From: Basidiobolus meristosporus CBS 931.73 | Taxonomy: Eukaryota; Basidiobolomycota; Basidiobolomycetes; Basidiobolales; Basidiobolaceae | Length of the DNA: 64,000 bases | Direction of reading: 5' to 3' | Assembly (NCBI GenBank): GCA_002104905.1 | Contig: MCFE01000320.1 | Location: 1-64,000, forward strand | Shown here: positions 10,516-20,428 of the stretch, piece after piece | How the letters are laid out: each line of letters begins with the position of its first letter | Position numbering within the stretch: position 1 is the first letter of the stretch | Position numbers and translations under genes: made by a program | Notes under the pieces: model-generated | Seen by the model: the letters and a program-made list of their open reading frames with translations, nothing else | The model's database searches: none | Told to the model about the DNA's origin: nothing

Positions 10516-12575
10516 TTGCAGAACTGCAGTTTCTTTTGTATGATTCCCTGTCTAAGGCTGGGGTAGACTTTTTTCACTTTACCTTTTTGTTTGTCACTTC
10601 CAGGTCTTTCACTCCTACTTTTTATGAGTGTTTCTTGTGATGAGATATGTTTTCTCCTTGATAAATTCTGCTTGGACACATCTGTTTTGGCCTGCTTGTC
10701 CCTTGCTGGCACTCACTTGGTAACTTGAAATTGGTATGCTGCTTGTTTCAAGCTCTCAGCTGAAGTTGTGATTGGCTCCTGAGAAGGCCACTTGTTTTAT
10801 TCACTGCCATGACCTTCACTGCTACTTTGACTGAGTGCATCTTGAGTGGTACTACGCTATTTTCTTGATAGATGTTGTGCTGGTGCATCTGTGTCTACCT
10901 GCTTGTCCCTTACTGGCACTCTTCCAGCTACCTGTATGGAGCTTTTGGCCTTGCTTGTAATGTGCACTTGAGGAAGCCACTGGCTTTTAGCCATTGCACC
11001 CTTGCTTCTCTGCCTCTCATAGTTTTGACTATTCTTAAGATACTTTCCTTGCATACCAATGCTGGCCCAAAATCTGTTTGCCTGTATGAATCCAGGACAA
11101 TGCTCATGGAACAAGTCATGTGCATTCTGCTTGGCCTTTAGTTTCTGATGGTCCCATGGTATGCCGGCCTCAAGGTGATGGCATGCTAGACTCTTAACAG
11201 CCACTTGAATATTGACTCACACTTCATTTTGTACTCAATGGCTTCACAGATCTTCAATGTCTTTTGATTTTTAGTCTTTGGTATATACACCACATTGTCC
11301 CCCTCCCATGCTGTAAGAGGCTTTTCTGTGGGCTTTATCTTTGGCACTGTTGTTGTGCTTCAAGGACTTTACAGTGTTCCTCTACTGTTACATTGGGAAA
11401 TGGCTCAATTGTTGGCTGTGACATTTAGCTAATTAAGTTCCTTTTTCTTGATAAATGTTGTGCTAGTGCATCCATGTCTGCCTGTTTGTCATTAATTGGC
11501 CCTCTTCCAGCTACCTAATTTCTCTTTGACGCTTGACTGGAGCTTTTGGCCCTGCTTGTAATTGGCACTTGAGGAAGCCGCTGGCTTTTAGCCATGGCAC
11601 CCTTGTTCTTTTGCCTTTGATAGTTTCTGCTATTCTTAAGATACTTTTTTAGCATACCAATGCTGGCGCAAAATATGTTTGCCCATTTGACTCCAGGATA
11701 ATGCTCATGGAACAAATCAAGCACAATCTGCTTGGCCTTGAGTTCCTGATGGCTCTAGGGTATGCTGACCTTAAGGTGATGGCATGCTAGCCTTCTGACA
11801 GCCTCTTCAATGTTAGCCCACTCTGCATCATTGCATTTGGCTTCATGAATTTTCAATGTCTTTTGATTTTTAGGCCTTGGTATAAAGACCATGCTTTCTC
11901 CCTCCCATGCTGTGACTGGTTTTTGTGTGGGCTTTATTGTTGGGCACTATTATTGTGCGTCAAAGACTGTACAATGTTTCACTGTTGATATGTCAGGAGA
12001 TTGCTTGGTTCTTGGCTGTGAGATTGAGCTGAATGAGTTCCTTCTTTGCAGCAAAGATACTGTGTTCTCTACCTGGGATATTGATTGCTCTACACTTATT
12101 ATCTGCTCATCCTGTTTCTGGACTATTTCCTGAATTTTTCTAGGCCATTGCTTCAATACTATCAGCCACTGCACCTAATTGCTCCATTAAGGCTTTGATA
12201 TCAGCTGTCAACATGCTTGTAAATATGGATGGTGGTGATGTTATGTTGGCCACTTGCTGGTCTTCAACTGAAGGTACTGCATTTGCTGCACTATCATCTG
12301 CATGAGCCTAGCAGTCAGCTTGCAGCACTGCAGTGGTTCTCAATTGCCTACCTGACTGAGAGCCAGCAGGATCCACATTATTACCTTCAGTGGGCTCACT
12401 TTCAACATGGTCTTTTTTGGATGTAGCCTTGCTTGTTGCACTGAATCTCAAAGCAAGCTGTTGTCCAACTGTTCTTCTGCTGCTGTCAGCGGTGGGCTTT
12501 GGTTGAGAAGCAGACAACTTTGCTTTGTTTTTGTCAGCATATATGTGGAAGGAAGTCAAGCCAATGGTGAAATAG
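10516..12575 (-). pseudogene. Accessory coiled-coil gene of transposon T, copy T1 (broken)
   Basis: I do not recognise this family. On the minus strand the order is: a basic N-terminus near 12,550 (KNKAKLSASQPKP...); a Q/S-rich segment to 12,310; a coiled-coil region near 12,200-11,960 (KQDEQIISVEQSISQVEN); a central conserved block with 'LHEHYPGFxxANxFWAS'; and basic repeats with 'DKQAD...HLSRK'. The central block and repeat are present twice (11,440-12,060 and 10,857-11,420), so this copy carries an internal duplication. Stops and frameshifts break it. It diverges from the transposase remnant that starts near 12,790. The same gene recurs in copies T2 and T3, which supports it being a real former gene. 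Confidence 0.6.
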
Positions 12576-12789
12576 TGTTTCATGTATGAGGGTATGTGGT
12601 GCCACCACTTTGTTTAAAATGCTTACTATGGCAGGTCTTCATTTAATCTTACATTCATGTAGGTGCAATATGTCAAATACAAAACTGTCTTAAATTCAAA
12701 TGAATATTGACCAAAAATTGATATAATAGTGCTAATATGTTGAAGGTCAAATTGTTTGCCCCACAGACAGTACTAATTTGATTCACCAC
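12576..12789. promoter_or_regulatory. Divergent intergenic region of transposon T, copy T1
   Basis: This lies between the accessory gene (minus) and the transposase (plus). The same stretch separates the two genes in T3 (20,207-20,428) and, inverted, in T2 (about 13,850-14,050). Its retention in all three copies suggests a shared bidirectional promoter region. No specific promoter motif was identified. Confidence 0.4.
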
Positions 12790-13760
12790 TGTGAGAAAAG
12801 AAAAAAGACCATGTTTTTATTGTAGCAAGCTGCTCATCCATGAAACATACAGACAGTATAGGAGGTAATACAAGGATCATGGCCAATGTTTTGCCACACA
12901 TGTTATACGTGACCATTCATCAGTCACTACTATACCAATATTATATAGCCAGCCAGTTGATACTACAATATTGGCACCTGACCATCTTTGTAACTTTGCC
13001 TAAACTGAGTCAGGTGAGTTTGTGATACCTTTAGGCTCACCGCAGACTTCTAAATATGGCACACAGTGTCATAGCTCTGACAAATAAGGCTCACTGATGC
13101 ATTGTGAGCCTATCACTCCTAATAACAATACTACACATGAGCCCAGTCAAATCCCAATATGCAATGAGACAGCACCTGTTGAAACAAATGCCAAGGATAC
13201 TCTACAGAACCAAGTGAGCCCAGTAATCCATCTACTGCAAAATGATGTAATTTTGTGGCTGGAAAAGTGGCATGTTCCCACTAATATCAGTAATGGTGGC
13301 TTTGAGGATTTACTACCACTTCTTGCCAAAATTATTCTAGGATGTAACTTACCATGTGCATGGTACAAGTGGATGACCATCACGCAGCTGGCAACATATG
13401 ACCCTGACACTCTCCAGATTCCAGCATGTGCTAACAGTTGCATGGCACTCACATCCAAAAATGCCACCATTGCAACGTGTCCAAATTGTCAGGAATCTAC
13501 CACCATAGAGGGAAAACATTGTTCATACCCCAGATATATTCCAGTTATAAACCATTTAAAGAAGCCCTTGCAGTCCAACAAATATTGGGAAGCTATAAAG
13601 TAATGCACTCAGTATCAACCAAGCGTAAACAGTCAGACCCCATCAAGTTTTTTAACTTTATTTGGCAGTAAAATCAGCCAAATGCTGTTGTGATCCTATC
13701 ATAAAATGGTTAAGAGGGCCATTAATTCCAAGCTGCTGATATTATGATTGTCTCCAGACA
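12790..13760 (+). pseudogene. Tnp2-like transposase remnant, copy T1 (5' part plus 3' end only)
   Basis: The start codon of T3 (catggac) is changed here (cacagac). An open stretch at 13,097-13,603 matches the N-terminal region of fungal Tnp2 (CACTA-like) transposases: a hydrophobic block around WLEKWHVPTNI, then LPCAWYKW, a cysteine pair in ATCPNCQ, and the closing YIPVINHLKKPL. This N-terminal part is missing from T3. After 13,603 the sequence jumps to the transposon's subterminal tail (compare 23,150-23,330), so the catalytic region is deleted. An intron may lie near 12,900-13,090, but I could not settle it. Confidence 0.65.
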
Positions 13761-16672
13761 ATGGCTGAGAGGTTTGCTATGATAGCAATGTGGTATCTTC
13801 TCTTGTCTTGCAGTTCTGAATCAAAGTAGCCTTGTCCATGGGACAAACAGTTTGTAACTCAACAACATAATTCCAATACATCACTTTTTTGTGAATACTC
13901 ATGTGAATTTAAAACAGTTTTGTATTTGAAACATTGCATTTACTTGAATAGAAGATTCAACAATGACCTGCTCTAGTAAGCATTATAAATAAATTTGCAG
14001 CACCACATACATACAAACATGTAACATTTTTTCCCCATTGGTTTGACTCAATTCTCAATATATGCTGCCATGAAATAAAGCAAGTTTGTCAGGTTCCAAC
14101 CAAACCTCACCACTGGCAGCAGCAGAGGAATTGTTGGACAACAGCTTACTTTGACATACGGTGCAATAAGTAGGGCTACAACCAGAGAAGGCCCTGTGGA
14201 CAGTGTGCCCACTGAAGGTATTAATGTGGACTCCTCAGGCTCTCAGTCAAGTAGGCAATTGGGAATCTCTGTGGGGCTGCAAGCTGATAATAACGCTGAG
14301 GCAGATTAGATTGTAGCAACAGCAGTACATGATTGCTGAAGACCAGCAAGTGACAGTCATAACATCACCATCACCTGCCTTAGCAAGTATGTTGTTAGCT
14401 CATACCAAAGCACTAATGTGGCTGTTAGGAGCTGTGTTTGATTGGATAGATGCAATGGCCCAGAGAAATCAGGAAATAGTCCAGAAACAGGATGAGCAGA
14501 TAAAAGATGTAAAGCAGTAAATATTTCAAATAGAGAAAGCAGTATCATTGCTGCAAAGTAGTAATTCAAGTAGTGCAATAACACAGCCAGGAGTTGAGCC
14601 ATTTACCAATGTAACAGTAGAGGAATATCATACAGTCCTTAAAGCACAACAATAGTGCCTAAAAATAATGTGCATAGAAGAACCTATCACTGCATTGGAG
14701 TGAGAAAAGGAAGTGCTTATACTAAAGCCTAAAAATCAAAAGATACTGAAGTTCTGTGAAGCCATTGAGTACAAAATGAAGTGTGAGTCAATATTCAAGA
14801 GGCTGTTAAGAGTCTAGCCTGCAAACAGCTTAAGGCGGCATACCATTGGACTATCAGGAGCTCTAGGCAAAGCAGAATGTGTTGGAATTGCTCCATGAAC
14901 ATCAATCTGGATTCAAGCAAGCAAACAGATCTTGGGCCAGCTTTGGAATGCTGCAAAGTATCTCAAGAATAGCAGAAACTTTCAAAGACAGAAGAACAAG
15001 GGTGAAATGACCTAAAAGCAGCGGCTTCCTCAAGAGCCAGTTACAAGCAGGGCCAAAAGCTCTAAACAAGCATCAAAGAGACATGAGGCATTTACAAGAG
15101 TGCCAATGAGGGAAAAGCAGGCAGACACTGATGGACCAGCATAACATTTACCAAGGAAGAAGTCTATTTCTACACAAGAGGCACTAACGCAAAGAAGTTG
15201 TGAGTGAGCTGGTAGTGATGAAAACAAGCAGCTAGCTCACAAGCCTGTCACAGCACAGGCTGAGAGCTCAATACATGTAGAAAAGAAGTGTCAGGTTGCC
15301 CACACAGTACCAGCAAGGGACAAGCAGGCCAAAGCAGATGCATCATGGAAACATTCACCAAGGAGAAAATGTAGTTTAATACATGAAGCACTTGGACAGG
15401 GTAGCAGTGAAAGACCTGGCAGTGACAAAGGAAACAGTAAAGGGAAAGTGTTGTAATATGAGAAGTGACTTGGATATAAGGAACTTATCAAGATATAGTG
15501 ATAATAGTAGAACTGTTGTTTATTCATAAGCAGGATCAGTATCTTTACCTTTGTAGAAGTAATATAGCTGTAACACTAAGTAAGGAGGGTTTCTTATCAT
15601 TCAGGAGCATTCTGTAATGGTTTCAGGGCTAGTATATAATGTTTGGTAAAAAGTGTTAATTTAATCTTCACTATAGGAGAATAAATCCAACCACTCCTTT
15701 GCAGGGAATATGTTGGTATTGTTCTGGTTGCTGGTAGATATCCTCTCTAGAATAGATTAAGGCAATGACAGGTCATAACCTGTTGCAATTTAAGAAGTGA
15801 TCTGGATATAAAGAAGATATCAAGTAGTAGGACAAGAGCTGAACTATTGCTTATTCATAAGGAAGCTCAGTATTTATACCTTTGTAGAAGTAATACAGCT
15901 GTAATACTAAGTAAGGAGGGCTTCTTAACATTCAGGAGCATTCTGTAACAGTTTCAGGGTTAGTACATAATGTTTGGTAAAAGTGTTATTTGGTCTTGAC
16001 AATAGCGGAATATTCAAAGGATTATAGACGTGAATAAACTGGCAAAGTTGGGGCTGCAAATAAGTCCTACAGCAACCAGGACTAGTCTAGAGTTGCTAAG
16101 TAAATTTTTAGCTGCTGAATGATAGCAAATAGTCCAATAGCTCAATAGGAAGTAGCTTACACAAGCCAGAGACAGAGAAGTGTGAGAAAAAAGCTGCAGT
16201 TCTTGCAAATCAATGCTGTCTGCCCAGTGCAGATTGAATCTTGTCATGGCTAAGAATATTTACCGACAAAAAAACAGCTGTTTTCACAAGAGTTGGAAGC
16301 GCAGGCAGTTGAGCTACACTCCAGCAAGGGAGATGAGCTTGCAGAGAGAGGCAATTTGTCTACCACAGCCTTCATGTCCTCTATTGTAGAAAGAGTGGAG
16401 ATCCCACTGACAGACAAATAACAACATTAAGAACTCAAAAGGTTATCACAATACCATCAGTGAAACTTTGGAACATGAATAGGAACACCAAGAGGTTGCA
16501 GCACCTCTTCAAGAGCAATGCTCAAGAAGATGAAGCTGATTATTGCAAGGATATATTGGAAAGACTGGCAGATGAGGTGCTTGACCTTGCAGTACCAGCT
16601 GAAGACCAGGACATGTGGGATCCAGTGAATGAACAGTGGCATAAAGCAATAGAGTTCTTGCCAAAGTCATGA
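13761..16672 (+). pseudogene. Inverted copy T2 of transposon T: accessory gene, split by a family-A remnant
   Basis: 13,761-13,880 is the reverse complement of the transposase start (compare 20,429-20,520), and the divergent spacer follows. The accessory gene then runs rightward from about 14,075. It contains the Q/S-rich part, the coiled coil (QRNQEIVQKQDEQIKDVKQ near 14,460-14,520), the central block near 14,800-15,000 and basic repeats to about 15,440. A copia remnant interrupts at 15,449-16,150. The C-terminal part resumes at about 16,190 and ends with the conserved piece at 16,460-16,672 (TKRLQHLFKSNAQE ... EDQDMWDPVNEQWHKA). Many stops; not functional. T1 and T2 together form an imperfect inverted repeat. 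Confidence 0.6.
15449..16150 (-). mobile_element. Deleted family-A copia element inside T2
   Basis: Two inverted family-A LTR sequences (15,449 to about 15,682, partial; 15,781 to about 16,147) flank roughly 100 bp. That piece matches the primer-binding site and leader of family A (tcataacc next to TGTTGCAATT). All of gag-pol is gone. The accessory-gene sequence of T2 continues on both sides. Confidence 0.6.
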
Positions 16673-17159
16673 AAGCATAGTGTTACAGCTGAAATACTTA
16701 TTCAGTGGGGAATTTTAATGGAGTTACTTGTTGACTGCAGGATTGGGCTTAGTGTTAGTATTGAGTGTAGGGACTGATATGGGTCAGTACAAGTGGTAAT
16801 TGAGGTATACCTGAAGATTGAATGGATGTAATTTGATCTGTATGCATGAAAGTAAGAGAAATGGTAGAGTCAGGAAGTAAAGAGTGTTTAAATGAGGCAA
16901 TAGCCAATCAATGCACACAAGTGTAGGAGGAGACAGAGTGTCTAGGATCTAACAGTGAGAAAATTTGCACAGAGCCAATCAAAGGTCATTTTGTATTGTT
17001 GTGATAAAAATTCTGACTAGGTTTTGTGTGAAATCCAGGGTGCAATTATTTGATGATTGCCTTTGCATGGTGTCCTGATGGGATCAATACCTCTTAGTCA
17101 TGGGACTTACAAGTTGCTACAGCCTTTGAACAGGATCATCAAAATAATTTCTCATAGGG
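16673..17159 (+). mobile_element. Terminal region of copy T2 with outer end of transposon T
   Basis: This is noncoding sequence downstream of the accessory gene. It matches 17,816-18,259 (inverted) of T3, including the subterminal 'gatgggatcaatacctct' region. It ends in aataatttctcataggg, the reverse complement of the T-element terminus CCCTATGAGAAATTATT. This supports an end at 17,159. No target duplication could be tested because the other end of T2 is lost. Confidence 0.55.
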
Positions 17160-17315
17160 AGTCAGGATACCTGAATCCTGTAATGGGCCTTCTGCCTCCT
17201 AACCTTGACCCAATCAGCAACAATAAATATCAGCAGTTCCTGTTAGGTATCTAGGAATCTGCATAACTACTGCAATATGATCAGGTCCATAGTTCTGATC
17301 ACATTGGCTTACAAC

Positions 17316-17663
17316 TGTTGTAAGAGTCTTAGAGATATTGGAAGTGATTTTGAGGACAAGTAGATTATGTGGTTTTCACCTAATGATTAACTGAATGTAA
17401 AAGTAATATTTATACTTTTACATGGTCTTGGCATTAGAAGCATGTAAAATAGGCTAAGGAAGGTCCCATGAACATGTGTGCAAAGCTTGGGGCTGTTTGG
17501 ACAACCTCTCTAATTTTCATATTCTGGGTACCTGATAATTTGGTTAAAATGTTCTAAGTAAATCCTGACTAGGGACTTGGTCAGTATTCTCTAGGATTTG
17601 AAGGTAATGATCTCAGTGACTAAGTTAGGCAATTATCTTGTTGGAATTACAAATCTTACAACA
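17316..17663 (-). repeat. Solo LTR of copia family D, inverted
   Basis: It runs TGTTGTAAGAGTC ... CTTACAACA, 348 bp, the reverse complement of the D LTRs such as 39,011-39,360. No gag-pol adjoins it, so it is a solo LTR from LTR-LTR recombination. The flanking 5-mers (acaac / gttct) do not match, so the site has been altered. Confidence 0.7.
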
Positions 17664-17815
17664 GTTCTATCACATAAACAGCTAACTCTGAAATCATGAC
17701 ACATGATCAAGCCATGTCACCATCCCAACCATTTTCAATCTATATATGGTATCCCTACTTAATACAGGTCTCAAAACACTGATCTCTGATGGGTTGGATG
17801 TGCTCTGGCTCCTAG
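17664..17815 (+). repeat. Fragment of repeat B
   Basis: From about 17,690 the sequence matches 6,153-6,275 of the complete B copy (catgacacatgatcaa..., then the variant of 'gattggttggatgtgct'). It breaks off exactly where the CCCTATGAAAAAT end of transposon T begins. Confidence 0.55.
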
Positions 17816-18259
17816 CCCTATGAAAAATTATTGAGATGATCCCGTCAAAAGGCAGTCACAAAGTTAATGTCCCATGACTGAGAGGTACTGATCTTGTCAG
17901 GACTCTGTCCAGAGACCATTGAAAAATAATTGCACCCCAGATTTTACAAAAAACTTTGTCAAAATGTTTCATCACAACAATGTACAAGTGGCTTTTGATT
18001 GGTTCCCTGCCAATTTGCTCACTTTCTGATCCTGGACACTCTATTGCCTCCTGTGTTTGTGTGAATTGATTGGCTATTGCCTCTTTTTCACACTCCTTAC
18101 TTCCTGACTCAACCATTTCTCTTACTTTTCATACATACAAATTGATTTATTTCCGTTGAAACTTCAGTTGTACCTCAGTTGCCAATTGTATTGACCTATA
18201 CAAGTCTCTATACCCTACACTAACATTAAGCCCAACCCCACACTCAACAAGTAACTCCA

Positions 18260-20206
18260 TTAAAATCCACCACTCAATAAGTATTTCTGCTGTAACGCTC
18301 TGGTTCCACAACTTTGGCAGGAATCCACGGCTTTATGCCACAGCTCATTCACTGGTTCCCACATGTCCTGGTCTTCAGCCAGCACTGTAAGGTTTAGCTC
18401 CTCATCTGCTAGTCTTTGCAATAAATTCTTGTAATATTCCAGTGCGTTTTCTTGAGCACTGCTCTTAAAAAAGTGCTGCAACCTCTTGGTGTGCCTATTA
18501 ATGTTGCAAAACTCCACTGAAGGCATTGTGTTAGTCTTTCAAGCTCTTGACATTCTAGCCTTGTCTGTCAGTGCAATCTCCATTCTGTCAACAATGGAGG
18601 CTGTGGTAAACAAATTGCCTTTTTCAGCAAACTCATTTACCTTGCTGGAGTGTAGCTCAACTAGCTGTGCTTCCAACTCTTGTGAAAACAGCTGTTTCTC
18701 TTGTTGGTAATTCTTCTTGGCTATGATGGGATTCAGTCTGTTCCTGGCTTGTGGTGTTAATTGGCAAGAGCTGCAGTTTTATTTTGCATGCCTCCCTGTC
18801 TCAGGCTTGGGTAGACATTTTTCCCTTTACCTTTTCCTTTATCACTGCCAGATCTTTCACTGCTACTTTGTCTGAGTGCTTCTTGTAAAGAACTACATTT
18901 TCTCCTGGATAAGTTCTGCTCTGACGCATCTGTTTTGGCCTGCTTGTCCCTTGCTGGCACTCTTCTGGCATCCTGATGTTTCTTTTCAGCTTGTTTTGAA
19001 TTCTCAACCATAGTTGTGATAGGCTCCTGTAAAAGCGGCTGGTTTTTATCACTGCCAGGTCCTTCACTGCTACTTTGACTGGGTGCTTCTTGAGTGGTAC
19101 TACGCTTTTTTCTTGATAAATGTTGTGCTGGTGCATCCATGTCTGCCTGCTTGTCCTTAATTGGCACTCTTCCAGCTGCCTGATGTCTCTTTGACGCTTG
19201 TCTGGAGCTTTTGGCCCTGCTTGTAACAGGCTCTTGAGGAAGCTGCTGGTTTTTAGCCGTGGCACCCTTGTTCTTCTGCCTTTGATAGTTTCTGCTATTC
19301 TTGAAATACTTTTGCAGCATTGCAAAGCTGGCCCAGAATTTGTTTGCCCATTTGAATCCAGGATAATGCTCATGGAGCAAGTCAAGTGCATTCTGCTTGG
19401 CCTTGAGTTCCTGAAGGTCCCATGGTATGCTGGCCTCATGGTGATGGCATGCTGGAATTCTGATGGCCTCTTGTATATTAGCCCACTCTTCATTATTGCA
19501 CGCAACAGCTTCATGGATCTTCATGTCTTTTGATTTTTAGGCTTTGGTATAAACACCACATTGTCTCCCTCCCATGCTGTGATAGGTTTTTCTGTGGGCT
19601 TTATCTTTGGGCACTGTTGTTGTGCTTCAAAGACTGTACGGTGTTCCTCAGCTGTTACATTGGGAAATGGCTCAATTCTTGGCTGTAACATTGAGCTACT
19701 TGAGTTCCTTTGTTGCAGCAAAGTTACTGCTTTCTCTACCTGGGATATTGATTGCTCTACACATATTATCCGCTCGTCCTGTTTCTGGACTACTTCCTGA
19801 TATCTCTGGGCCATTGCATTTATCCTATCAGCCACTGCACCTAATTGCTTCATTAATGCTTTGGTATGAGCTGACAACATACTTGCTAATATGGGTGGTG
19901 GTGATATTATCATGGTCACTTGCTGATCTTCAACAGAGGGTACTGCATTTGCCACATTCTCATCTGCCTGAGCATAACGGTCAGCTTGTGGCTCCACAGA
20001 GGTTCTCAATTTCTACTTGACTGAGAGCCTGAGGAGTCCGTATTATTACCTTCAATGGGCACACTGTCCACATGGCCTTTTTTGGATGTAGCCCTGGTTG
20101 TTGCACTGAATGTGAAAGCAAGCTGTTGTCCAACTGTTCTTCTGTTGCTGTCAGTAGTGGGGTCTGGTTAAGAACCAGACAACTTTGCTTTATTTTTTGG
20201 CGGCAT
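18260..20206 (-). pseudogene. Accessory basic coiled-coil gene of transposon T, copy T3
   Basis: Unrecognised protein. The start MPPKNKAKLS is at 20,206, followed by a Q/S/T-rich segment. A coiled coil lies at 19,860-19,690 (VVQKQDERIICVEQSISQVE), then a central block at 19,510-19,290 (ELKAKQNALDLLHEHYPGF...NKFWASF). Two related basic repeats at about 19,185-19,050 and 18,980-18,850 both read RVP-x2-DKQA-x...-LSR(K/R)K. A C-terminal domain ends near 18,260 (HTKRLQHFFKSSAQE...EDQDMWEPVNELWHKA). A stop after SGS near the start, a 1-base loss near 19,520 and a stop near 18,545 break it. It diverges from the transposase, as tnpA-type accessory genes do in plant CACTA elements, but I see no homology to those. 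A DNA-binding or transposition-partner role is only an inference. Confidence 0.6.
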
Positions 20207-20428
20207 ATATATGGAAGTGAGTCAAACCAAAGGGGAAATAGTGTTACATATATGTGTGTATGTGGTGCCACAACTTTATTTATAATGCTTACTATGGCAG
20301 GTCATCATTGAATCTTACATTCATGTAGGTGTGATGTCTCAAATACAAGACTGTCTTAAGTTCACATGAGTATTGACCAAAAAGTGATATAATAGCATTA
20401 CATTGTTGAAGGTCAAACTGTTTGCCCC
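20207..20428. promoter_or_regulatory. Divergent intergenic region of transposon T, copy T3
   Basis: These 222 bp separate the two starts (20,206 minus, 20,429 plus) and are conserved with 12,576-12,789 and the inverted 13,850-14,050. The position makes it the likely shared promoter. It contains no obvious TATA pair that I can assign. Confidence 0.4.

Noticed and set aside
18801-19514. 237-codon second frame overlapping the accessory gene of T3
   Set aside because: It is an overlapping frame of the same repeats. The frame with the coiled coil and conserved blocks is the one shared by T1 and T2.
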